Shown one piece after another: positions 1 to 6,158 of a stretch of DNA of 6,388 bases (positions are counted from its first letter, which is position 1; every line of letters starts with the position of its first letter). The position numbers and the translations under genes were made by a program. The stretch covers positions 1 through 6,388 of the forward strand of contig JAOZMV010000088.1 in NCBI GenBank assembly GCA_029934095.1, given 5' to 3'. The DNA comes from Desulfuromusa sp. (GTDB lineage Bacteria > Desulfobacterota > Desulfuromonadia > Desulfuromonadales > Geopsychrobacteraceae). The notes below the pieces were generated by a model. The model searched no databases. It was not told the origin of the DNA and saw only the letters and a list, made by a program, of their open reading frames with translations.

Positions 1-11
1 GGTTGTTCCAT
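1..11 (-). CDS. Start of a divergent gene cut by the window edge
   Basis: Only the first three codons plus two bases are visible: on the minus strand an ATG at 11-9 followed by GAA and CAA (Met-Glu-Gln). The case for a real gene start rests on upstream signals, not on the peptide. An AGAGGA ribosome binding site lies 6 nt before the ATG, and a TTGACA/TAAACT promoter with a 17-nt spacer lies before that, predicting a leader of about 33 nt. The product cannot be identified. The gene diverges from the HDOD kinase across the shared intergenic region, so the two may share control elements; that is an inference. Confidence 0.5.
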
Positions 12-17
12 ACTTAA

Positions 18-23
18 TCCTCT
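18..23 (-). promoter_or_regulatory. Ribosome binding site of the divergent gene
   Basis: On the minus strand the sequence reads AGAGGA, then six bases (TTAAGT), then ATG. This is a near-ideal Shine-Dalgarno spacing, and it is the main reason for calling a gene start at position 11. Confidence 0.55.
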
Positions 24-28
24 TGAGT

Positions 29-46
29 TGAGTATTATTTTACTCA
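29..46. repeat. Small inverted repeat at the divergent transcription start
   Basis: TGAGTA (29-34) and TACTCA (41-46) are perfect inverted copies around a 6-nt centre. The dyad covers the predicted start point (about 44) of the divergent transcript. It could be an operator half-site pair or a short hairpin at the 5' end of the mRNA; neither is proven. Confidence 0.35.
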
Positions 47-50
47 GTTA

Positions 51-79
51 AGTTTATGGAAAATTGACGCGGTTGTCAA
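51..79 (-). promoter_or_regulatory. Sigma-70-type promoter of the divergent gene
   Basis: Reading the minus strand, a perfect -35 hexamer TTGACA (79-74) is followed by a 17-nt spacer and TAAACT (56-51), which matches four of six bases of TATAAT. Transcription would begin near position 44 and run leftward into the gene starting at 11. The -35 box lies inside the inverted repeat at 64-79, so a regulator bound there would block the promoter. Confidence 0.55.
64..79. promoter_or_regulatory. Operator-like inverted repeat over the divergent -35 box
   Basis: TTGAC (64-68) and GTCAA (75-79) form a perfect 5-bp dyad with a 6-nt centre, and the right arm is part of the minus-strand TTGACA box. The 16-bp size and placement fit a dimeric repressor site, but 5-bp arms can arise by chance. 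Confidence 0.3.
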
Positions 80-89
80 AAAAGAATCA

Positions 90-104
90 TTAACTTTGAG
101 TTAA
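90..104. promoter_or_regulatory. 15-bp palindrome TTAACTTTGAGTTAA
   Basis: The arms TTAACT and AGTTAA are perfectly inverted around a 3-nt centre. The site lies 11 bp upstream of the divergent -35 hexamer, where an activator or a second repressor dimer could bind. The heptamer TTGAGTT inside it (96-102) recurs at 23-29, 73 bp away, close to seven helical turns. No regulator family is recognised. Confidence 0.35.
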
Positions 105-253
105 AATAAAACCAAGTAAAATTAAATAGTTATGAAATTTTGTCAGATTTATTTAAAATTGTTAAAAACTTAAAATTGCCAATGTTTCAGCTGTTACCAG
201 CCTGATGACGGATAATTATTTCTTTTGTTATTAGTATGTTAAAAGGTTTGGAT

Positions 254-285
254 TAGTAAATTTTATTTCTAGTAAATTTTATTTT
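254..285. repeat. 16-bp tandem duplication
   Basis: Two head-to-tail copies of TAGTAAATTTTATTT plus one variable base (C in the first, T in the second) occupy 254-269 and 270-285, and the TAG of a third partial copy follows at 286-288. This looks like a slipped-strand duplication. It could also be a pair of phased protein-binding sites or an AT-rich UP-like element. Confidence 0.75.
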
Positions 286-332
286 TAGGAGATATTTATT
301 AGCGGGGAAAATGTTTAATATTGTATAACTTG

Positions 333-360
333 TTGATTATTAAGAGGTTTTGTCAATAAT
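333..360 (+). promoter_or_regulatory. Candidate upstream promoter of the kinase operon
   Basis: TTGATT (333-338, four of six consensus bases) is followed by a 16-nt spacer and AATAAT (355-360, five of six). It could start transcription near 367. In AT-rich DNA such matches are common, so this is only a candidate. Confidence 0.3.
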
Positions 361-364
361 CCAC

Positions 365-393
365 TTGATGAAATAGTAGATCTGGATGATAAT
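365..393 (+). promoter_or_regulatory. Candidate proximal promoter of the kinase operon
   Basis: TTGATG (365-370, four of six) and GATAAT (388-393, five of six) are separated by exactly 17 nt. The predicted start near 400 would leave a leader of about 78 nt before the kinase ATG, with the palindrome at 412-425 just inside the transcript. It is slightly better than the match at 333-360. Confidence 0.4.
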
Positions 394-411
394 GGCATAT
401 TAAACTGACAT

Positions 412-425
412 ATTTGGAACCAAAT
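412..425. promoter_or_regulatory. Palindrome ATTTGGAACCAAAT before the kinase gene
   Basis: Perfect 6-bp arms ATTTGG and CCAAAT flank an AA centre. It sits just downstream of the best candidate forward promoter, a typical place for a repressor operator. No known regulator consensus is claimed. Confidence 0.35.
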
Positions 426-477
426 CAATTGTTCTCATGGGGGTGAGACTGTTGGTCGAGGGGGTTTGACGGGGGCT

Positions 478-2568
478 ATGGAAGCATCTGGAAAAATATT
501 TTCTGCGCAGGATATTGCAGATGTGCTTTGCATGCCACAGGTGCTGGCCGATTTAATTGAGGCCTGTCTTGGTGGGAGTGATGCTCAGCTTCTGGCTGAT
601 ATTATTCTTCAGGATGCTGCCCTTTCGGCAAAAATAATTCTTGCTGCCAGTAAAACCAGCTCCAAACCCCTGGATCCACTCGAACCCGTCTCATCGGCTA
701 TCCAGCAGTTGGGGATCCCGATGATAACTGGTATCGCTCTGCGATCTGCCAGACAGGTTGTCCGCCACAATTTTACTCCCCAAGAATTGTCTTTTCAGTA
801 TGGTCTTTGGTTCTCCTCGCAGATTTCCGGATTGGTTGCTCGCTGTTTAGCTCCTTCGGTCAATTATCCTCATATTGAGGAGGCACAATTAAGCGGATTA
901 CTGCTGAATCTTGGTATCCATGCATTGTTTATTCGTGAGGGAAGCAATTACGTTGATTTAGATGTCAATCCCTGGAGCAGTGCAGTCCAATGCCACCTGG
1001 AAGAGACTAATTATAAGACTAACCACCTGGAGATTGCAGATAAGTTGATTGAACAATGGCAGCTTGATTCATTTCTGGCTGATGCCATACGTTTTCTACA
1101 TGCTGATATTGTCCAGATTGAGCAGAGTGGGGTGTTGCTGAAAATTGCTCGTCTGGTGCAGCAGTTTTGCCAGGACTCACAACGGTTAACGGTTGAAACT
1201 GAAGCGCTGGCAGAGCGTTTATTCGGGTTCAGTAAAAGTGAGATTGAGTATTTATTCGATTGGGCCAGTGGCCTTTATCCTTCCTTCGGCACCTTTTTAA
1301 ATAATTCTGAAAAGCTGCAAGAAGAGATGGCTGCGGCTCTGGATCGTTTGACTGAGTTGTCCTTTATGCTGGCAGATCAAGAGGCGGCTCGTACCCGTTT
1401 AGGTGGCGGTAAAGATCTAAAGGAGCTGGTCGGAATTGCGCGAAATCTCTATCTGGATAACAGCTCGGCAAGCGAGGCAATTTTCTTTTTGCTTGATCAA
1501 AAAAATCTCCAGCTGACGGGAATTTCGACGGCAGGACAACCGAGACTGATCGGTGAACTGAAAATTTCTCTGCAGGCTGAAGTCAGTTTGGTTTCTGCGG
1601 CGTTACTTAATGGTGTCCCCTATGATTCTTTTCAGCCGCCACAGCCACTGACTGTGACCGATCATTTACTCCTCCGGCTCTGCAAAGGGCTTGGCATGAG
1701 CTGCCATCCTTTACACTTTGAGGGGCGAGGGCAGGGGGTTGTGGTTCTTGGGGTTGATTCAGTCGCGGGTTTAGAACGGTTGCAATCACTGCAGCTGAAA
1801 ATGTTTAGCCAGGTGGTCAGTGCTGCTATGGTGAGGGTGTCGGTGGAAGCTCAAGAACATTTTGATGATGGTACTAATCTGCTCCGCCGTGTCAGTCATG
1901 AGGTCAGCAACCCACTGACTATTATTGGTAACTATGCGGGAGTGTTAAATCATTTGCTGGTAGATAACGATAGCCAGAAATTAACCGAATCGATCAAAAA
2001 TGAAGCGCGACGAATCGATGATATTGTTAACTATTACCTTAACCGGCAGGAAATTCCAGAATTTCCGGAACACAGTATTGATTTGCATCAGCTGGTGCGA
2101 GATATAGCTGATAGTTTAGGTGATGTGGAGTTCAAACCACGTAAAATTATCCCCAAGTTTGACCTGCAAAGCACTCTGGATAAAATGGTCACTAACCCTG
2201 TTCTGGTTAAACAAATTCTGATTAATCTGCTTAAAAATGCCGCTGAAGCTGTTGATGAAGGTGGCCTGATACAAATAGTTACACGTGACGGTTATTCTGC
2301 TGATAGAGGCAGGCATGTTGAAATTATTGTTCAGGATAATGGTTCAGGAATAGCACCACAATTGCAGGAAAAGCTATTTAAACCAGTTGTAAGTTCCAAA
2401 GGAGCCGGACACGCTGGTGTTGGCCTGAGTATCGTCAAAGGGATGGTGGACGATCTTGGTGGCTGGATCAGTTACCATAGCTCAGTAGAATCTGGAACCA
2501 GCTTCCATTTGCAGCTTCCTTGTGGCGATGATCGTCCGGTGAATTCCAGGAGTATTTGTGCAAAGTAA
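478..2568 (+). CDS. Soluble hybrid-sensor kinase: HDOD-GAF-HisKA-HATPase
   Basis: This is a sensor histidine kinase of about 696 residues. Residues 14-210 form an HDOD domain (QDAALSAKII and the LGIPMITGIALRSAR stretch are typical). As is normal for HDOD, the HD phosphohydrolase residues are absent: GLLLNLG stands where HD proteins have HD. A probable coiled linker (277-305) and a GAF-like segment (about 313-455) follow. The HisKA H-box SHEVSNPLT has His474 as phosphorylation site. The ATPase domain has the N-box NLLKNAAEA (Asn587), the DNGSGIAP box (Asp620) and a Gly-rich GVGLSIVKGM box near 647, so the kinase looks active. No signal peptide or membrane segment is seen, implying a cytoplasmic signal. 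An in-frame TTG at 466 would add four residues; neither start has a well-spaced ribosome site. The gene overlaps the response regulator by 11 bp, its likely phosphotransfer partner. The GAF call is the least certain part. Confidence 0.92.
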   Translation: MEASGKIFSAQDIADVLCMPQVLADLIEACLGGSDAQLLADIILQDAALSAKIILAASKTSSKPLDPLEPVSSAIQQLGIPMITGIALRSARQVVRHNFTPQELSFQYGLWFSSQISGLVARCLAPSVNYPHIEEAQLSGLLLNLGIHALFIREGSNYVDLDVNPWSSAVQCHLEETNYKTNHLEIADKLIEQWQLDSFLADAIRFLHADIVQIEQSGVLLKIARLVQQFCQDSQRLTVETEALAERLFGFSKSEIEYLFDWASGLYPSFGTFLNNSEKLQEEMAAALDRLTELSFMLADQEAARTRLGGGKDLKELVGIARNLYLDNSSASEAIFFLLDQKNLQLTGISTAGQPRLIGELKISLQAEVSLVSAALLNGVPYDSFQPPQPLTVTDHLLLRLCKGLGMSCHPLHFEGRGQGVVVLGVDSVAGLERLQSLQLKMFSQVVSAAMVRVSVEAQEHFDDGTNLLRRVSHEVSNPLTIIGNYAGVLNHLLVDNDSQKLTESIKNEARRIDDIVNYYLNRQEIPEFPEHSIDLHQLVRDIADSLGDVEFKPRKIIPKFDLQSTLDKMVTNPVLVKQILINLLKNAAEAVDEGGLIQIVTRDGYSADRGRHVEIIVQDNGSGIAPQLQEKLFKPVVSSKGAGHAGVGLSIVKGMVDDLGGWISYHSSVESGTSFHLQLPCGDDRPVNSRSICAK
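2548..2560 (+). promoter_or_regulatory. Ribosome binding site and GTG start of the regulator
   Basis: AGGAG (2548-2552) precedes a GTG (2558-2560) by five bases. Both lie inside the last codons of the kinase gene, which ends at 2568. This fixes the regulator's start at a non-ATG codon and points to translational coupling of the two products. Confidence 0.8.
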
Positions 2569-4741
2569 AAATTCTGAAAATATTGTACCTGCTGAGAAAA
2601 CCGGGCAATCACATATTTTGATTGTTGATGATCAGCTGTCTTTATTGTTCAGTTTGCAAGCTTTGTTGAAAATCAACGGCTACCAGGTTGAGTTGGCAAA
2701 AAGTGGTCGTGAAGCCATCACAAAACTGCAGGGTGCTGATTATCAACTGCTGTTGCTGGATCTGCAGATGCCAGGGATTGATGGTCTTGAGGTGCTTGAA
2801 TTTGTCCGTCAGTCAAAACTGGATATGGAAACTATTATTGTCAGTGGAGATACATCTTTTGTTGCTATAAAAAATGCGCTGCGGCTTGGTGCGTACGATT
2901 TTATCAGGAAACCGTACAACCCCGAAGAGGTACTGACAGCGGTGAAGCGGGGTATTGCACATTGTCGACAGGAAAAACAGATGCTACAAACTGAACACTC
3001 GCTAGATGAGTCAGAACAGTTGCATCGGTTTATCGTCAATAACTCTCCCGATTTTATTTACATGCTCGATAGCCAGGGCATTTTCACCTATGTTAACGAT
3101 GTCGTGGATGAGCTTCTTGGCTATAAACGCCACGAATTACTCGGCCGCCATTTCTCTTCTATCATCCATCCACATAACGCGGCTGAAATACATAATTTTT
3201 TCAGTGAACAGCGCGCTGGAGATCGGGCAACCCGCAGTATCGAGATCCGTTTATTGGTCAATCAATCGAGTGCTCGAGTGGAGTCTTTCGACAATGCCGA
3301 GTTGATTGTTGAGCTGAATGCTGTTGGGATCTATGAGGAGGAAGCCGGCAAAAAAGAATTTGTCGGTACTTTGGGTAGCGCCAGAGATATTTCAGAACGT
3401 AAATCTTCAGAGGAGCATATCAGCCATCAGGCCTATCATGACCTGTTGACCCAGCTCCCGAATCGTATTTTGTTTGATGACAGGATGAGCCAGACGTTTG
3501 CCCATGCAAAGAGGACCGGGCAGAAATTTGCGATGCTGTTTATGGATCTGGATCGCTTTAAACTGATCAATGATACCCTCGGGCATGTGATGGGGGACCT
3601 GGTTCTGCAGCAGGTTTCGGAGCGTATTCTCAGTTGTCTTCGTGCAGAAGATACTCTGGCTCGATTTGGTGGTGATGAGTTTTGCCTGCTGTTGCCCAAT
3701 ATCCCCGGCAAGGAGAGTGTTGCTGCCGTCGCCGAAAAAATTCTCAAAGCGGTGCGACAACCTTTCAGTATCAATGATCATGAACTCTATTTAAGCTTGA
3801 GTCTGGGAATTGCAATTTATCCGGATGCAGGAAAAACTGGAGAAGCCTTGCTGCATAGCGCCGATGTTGCCATGTACCACGTTAAAGCAACCGGAAAGGA
3901 TAATTATTGTTTTTACGCTGATACCATGAGCAATCATTCCAATTTTCTGTCGTTTGAGCAGGATATGCACTCAGCGTTAGAAAAAAAACAGTTTCAGGTT
4001 TTTTTTCAGCCAAAAGTCAATCCCTCCAGCCATATGATTGTTGGGATGGAGGCGTTATTGCGCTGGCAGCATCCAGAACGGGGACTTCTTTACCCTGAAG
4101 ATTTTATTGCGGTGGCGGAGTCATCAAAACTGATAGTTCCTATTGGTACCTGGATTTTACGCCGGGTCTGCGAAGAAGTTGTCCGTTGGCAGAAACAGGG
4201 TTTGCCACGGATCAAGGTTTCACTGAATGTATCTCCGGTACAGCTTCAACAAACTGATTTTGCCGATAATTTTATCCGCACGTTGCAGGAATTCAAGCTT
4301 CAGGCTGATCTTTTTGAGATTGAAATCACTGAGCATGGTCTCTATAAGGGTGAGCAGGAACTGGTGAAAAAACTCAGAGAATTGAGTGCTTTTGGCGTAT
4401 CTGTAACTATTGATGGCTTTGGTCGAGGTCATTCGTCCCTCAGCTATCTGCAGAACTTCCCGGTTAATTCTTTAAAGATTGATCGCTCCTTTGTCCGGGA
4501 AATTGAGGAAGGGCAAAAACAGACCTGTATCGCTGATGGTATTGCAATGATGGCAAAAGGTTTGAAGCTGAATGTGGTTGGTTCCGGGGTTGAAAACCTC
4601 TATCAGCTGGATTATTTACGTAACCTAGGTTGCAATGAAGTGCAGGGTTATCTTTATAGCGAAGCTATTTCGGCTCAAGAGACATTGGACTTGCTGGAAA
4701 ATCAACCCAGTGAAGGTCTACATTTTAAGTTAGTCCACTGA
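2558..4741 (+). CDS. Response regulator REC-PAS-GGDEF-EAL, EAL probably inactive
   Basis: This 727-residue protein has four domains. The receiver (about 18-135) has acidic Asp24/Asp25, phospho-acceptor Asp68 in LLDLQMPGIDG, Ser96 at the switch Ser/Thr and Lys118 in RKP. A PAS domain with PAC segment (about 153-283) follows. The GGDEF domain (about 291-455) has DLD at 330-332, GGDEF at 371-375 and an RAED inhibitory site at 362-365, exactly five residues before GGDEF, as in product-inhibited diguanylate cyclases. The EAL domain (about 465-715) keeps Glu498 (EALLR), Asn557, Glu592, Asp619, Lys640 and Gln696. However, the second Asp of DDFG is Gly620, and the Glu of the usual EGVE motif is Ser676 (SGVE). 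In known EAL phosphodiesterases these positions bind metal and serve as general base, so hydrolysis of c-di-GMP is unlikely. The expected role is phosphorylation-controlled c-di-GMP synthesis, with EAL as a binding or regulatory module. The overlapping upstream kinase is the likely phosphodonor. Confidence 0.93.
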   Translation: MQSKNSENIVPAEKTGQSHILIVDDQLSLLFSLQALLKINGYQVELAKSGREAITKLQGADYQLLLLDLQMPGIDGLEVLEFVRQSKLDMETIIVSGDTSFVAIKNALRLGAYDFIRKPYNPEEVLTAVKRGIAHCRQEKQMLQTEHSLDESEQLHRFIVNNSPDFIYMLDSQGIFTYVNDVVDELLGYKRHELLGRHFSSIIHPHNAAEIHNFFSEQRAGDRATRSIEIRLLVNQSSARVESFDNAELIVELNAVGIYEEEAGKKEFVGTLGSARDISERKSSEEHISHQAYHDLLTQLPNRILFDDRMSQTFAHAKRTGQKFAMLFMDLDRFKLINDTLGHVMGDLVLQQVSERILSCLRAEDTLARFGGDEFCLLLPNIPGKESVAAVAEKILKAVRQPFSINDHELYLSLSLGIAIYPDAGKTGEALLHSADVAMYHVKATGKDNYCFYADTMSNHSNFLSFEQDMHSALEKKQFQVFFQPKVNPSSHMIVGMEALLRWQHPERGLLYPEDFIAVAESSKLIVPIGTWILRRVCEEVVRWQKQGLPRIKVSLNVSPVQLQQTDFADNFIRTLQEFKLQADLFEIEITEHGLYKGEQELVKKLRELSAFGVSVTIDGFGRGHSSLSYLQNFPVNSLKIDRSFVREIEEGQKQTCIADGIAMMAKGLKLNVVGSGVENLYQLDYLRNLGCNEVQGYLYSEAISAQETLDLLENQPSEGLHFKLVH

Positions 4742-4751
4742 ATCCCATCAC

Positions 4752-4805
4752 TTCAGAAAAATAAAAGACGAATAACCCTCCCCTGTGGTATGACGTATTT
4801 CTGAA
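4752..4805. repeat. Separated 8-bp inverted repeat upstream of rocD
   Basis: TTCAGAAA (4752-4759) and TTTCTGAA (4798-4805) are perfect inverted copies 38 nt apart. The right arm covers the -35 position of the candidate rocD promoter. Such spacing would suit a looped or two-site regulator. The pairing is too distant, and lacks a T-tract, for a normal terminator. A chance match cannot be excluded. Confidence 0.35.
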
Positions 4806-4826
4806 ATCAAATCCCCATATTATAAT
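4799..4826 (+). promoter_or_regulatory. Candidate rocD promoter
   Basis: A perfect TATAAT (4821-4826) lies 22 bp before the rocD ATG, but the best -35 match is weak (TTCTGA at 4799-4804, 16-nt spacer). Transcription would begin near 4833, giving a leader of about 16 nt that would truncate or barely include the ribosome site AGGA at 4837-4840. The strong -10 with a poor -35 suggests dependence on an activator, or a chance match in AT-rich DNA. Confidence 0.4.
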
Positions 4827-4848
4827 TGCCAAGAATAGGAATCAGGTG

Positions 4849-6048
4849 ATGAAACAAGATGAATTTATTGGCCTTGAGGATCAATTTGGTGCCCATAATT
4901 ACAAGCCACTGGATGTCGTTCTGTCACGCGGTAAAGGAGTCTGGGTCTGGGACGTCGATGGCAACAAGTACCTCGATTGTCTGGCTGCTTACTCGGCAGT
5001 AAACCAGGGGCACTGCCATCCTAAGATTATGCAGGCGATGATTGACCAGGCGGAGAAGTTAACCTTGACGTCACGTGCTTTTCGTAACGACCAGCTTGGC
5101 CCCTTCTATAAAGATCTCTGCGATTTGACCCACTCACATAAGGTTCTGCCGATGAACAGTGGAGCTGAAGCGGTGGAAACCGCGATTAAAACTGTTCGAA
5201 AATGGGGTTACACCGTCAAGGGGGTCGAGGAGGATCAGGCGGAGATCATTGTCTGTGACAACAATTTTCATGGTCGAACCATCAGTATTGTCAGTTTCAG
5301 TACCGATGAGAATGCTCGAGCGGGTTTTGGCCCTTTTACTCCGGGATTCAAGTGTATCCCCTTTGGTGATGCAGAAGCCCTGGAAGCTGCTATTACCGAT
5401 AATACCGTCGCTTTTCTGGTCGAACCGATTCAGGGTGAAGCCGGAGTGATGATCCCACCTGGGGGCTATCTGAAAAAAGCTCGTGAAATCTGTGATCGCC
5501 ACAATATTGTGCTGATTCTGGATGAGATCCAAACTGGCTTGGGGCGAACCGGAAAATTACTGGCAGAAGAGCATGAGGGTATTGAAGCAGACTTGACCAT
5601 TATCGGTAAGGCTCTGTCGGGCGGATTTTATCCGGTATCTGCCGTATTATCAAATACCGAAGTGATGAATGTTCTACAGCCGGGAGAACATGGCAGCACC
5701 TTTGGCGGCAATCCCCTGGCATGTGCTGTGGCTCGGGCTGCATTGCAAGTTTTGTTTGACGAGAAAATGATTGAAAATTCCTACCAGCAAGGGAACTATT
5801 TTCTCAATGAATTGAAAAAAATATCCCATCCTCATATTAAAGAAGTCCGGGGGCGTGGTTTGATGCTGGCGATTGAGTTTCATCCTGAAGTGGGCGGTGC
5901 ACGTGCCTATTGTAATGAGCTGAAAGAGCATGGCATTCTGGCTAAAGATACCCACGAGAATATTGTCCGTTTTGCTCCACCATTGGTGATTCAACGTGAT
6001 GAAGTTGATATGATTCTGGATGCCATCAATAAGGTATTGCCACTTTGA
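4849..6048 (+). CDS. rocD: Ornithine aminotransferase (ornithine--oxo-acid transaminase)
   Basis: This 399-residue class-III PLP aminotransferase catalyses L-ornithine + 2-oxoglutarate to glutamate-5-semialdehyde + glutamate, linking ornithine/arginine and proline metabolism in the cytoplasm. Supporting features are the N-terminal stretch around [17 protein letters not shown], typical of ornithine aminotransferases; the cofactor phosphate region [13 protein letters not shown]; Asp225 in [14 protein letters not shown], which contacts the pyridine nitrogen; the Schiff-base Lys254 in [15 protein letters not shown]; and [14 protein letters not shown]. Length matches the roughly 400-residue bacterial family. 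The ATG at 4849 is preferred because AGGA (4837-4840) lies 8 nt upstream; a GTG immediately before it (4846) would add one residue. It is separated from the signalling pair by 107 bp with its own candidate promoter, so it is probably an independent unit. Acetylornithine or 4-aminobutyrate aminotransferase are the alternatives; the N-terminal motif favours RocD. Confidence 0.92.
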   Translation: MKQDEFIGLEDQFGAHNYKPLDVVLSRGKGVWVWDVDGNKYLDCLAAYSAVNQGHCHPKIMQAMIDQAEKLTLTSRAFRNDQLGPFYKDLCDLTHSHKVLPMNSGAEAVETAIKTVRKWGYTVKGVEEDQAEIIVCDNNFHGRTISIVSFSTDENARAGFGPFTPGFKCIPFGDAEALEAAITDNTVAFLVEPIQGEAGVMIPPGGYLKKAREICDRHNIVLILDEIQTGLGRTGKLLAEEHEGIEADLTIIGKALSGGFYPVSAVLSNTEVMNVLQPGEHGSTFGGNPLACAVARAALQVLFDEKMIENSYQQGNYFLNELKKISHPHIKEVRGRGLMLAIEFHPEVGGARAYCNELKEHGILAKDTHENIVRFAPPLVIQRDEVDMILDAINKVLPL

Positions 6049-6145
6049 TGAGAGTTTCAGCCACCCTGTTGTCGCCAGAATGTCGAGTTCTTTGGTCTTT
6101 GAGCTGCGGGATGATCGTCCTTGGCAATTTTAAGTTTGATCAATA

Positions 6146-6151
6146 AAGGAG
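6146..6151 (+). promoter_or_regulatory. Ribosome binding site of the SEC-C protein gene
   Basis: AAGGAG lies 7 nt before the ATG at 6159. An in-frame ATG at 6153 is only one base from this site, so 6159 is the better start. No clear promoter was found in the 110 bp after rocD, so read-through from rocD is possible. Confidence 0.7.
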
Positions 6152-6158
6152 AATGATA

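Larger units (their letters stand above)
12..477. other. AT-rich intergenic region between divergent genes
   Basis: No protein-coding gene is supported here. The stretch is far richer in A and T than the flanking genes and has many stop codons in all frames. It contains the divergent promoter and dyads at its left end, a 16-bp tandem duplication near 254-285, a direct repeat of TTAAAATTG (153-161 and 170-178), and two candidate forward promoters plus a palindrome in its last 150 bp. A short richer island near 188-212 contains only a 4-bp stem (GCTG/CAGC). No riboswitch, tRNA or clear intrinsic terminator was recognised. Confidence 0.7.

Noticed and set aside
190..201. GCTG-TTAC-CAGC hairpin in the intergenic region as a terminator
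   Set aside because: The stem is only 4 bp and is not followed by a T-tract.
311..328. Five-codon reading frame (ATG to TAA) after GCGGGGAAA, a possible leader peptide
   Set aside because: It is too short, contains no run of regulatory codons, and has no attenuator hairpin after it.
3407..3781. Minus-strand open frames of 112-124 codons inside the GGDEF region
   Set aside because: They are antisense shadows of a strongly supported coding sequence, with no domain-like content and no ribosome site.
4742..4848. Intrinsic terminator after the regulator gene
   Set aside because: No GC-rich stem followed by a T-run was found; the only inverted repeat has a 38-nt loop.
5134..5532. 132-codon minus-strand frame inside rocD
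   Set aside because: It lies wholly antisense to a well-conserved enzyme and its translation resembles no protein family.
6093..6108. GG-N10-GC spacing resembling a sigma-54 promoter before the SEC-C gene
   Set aside because: Only the GG and TGC bases fit; the rest of the -24 and -12 elements do not match, so it is likely chance.
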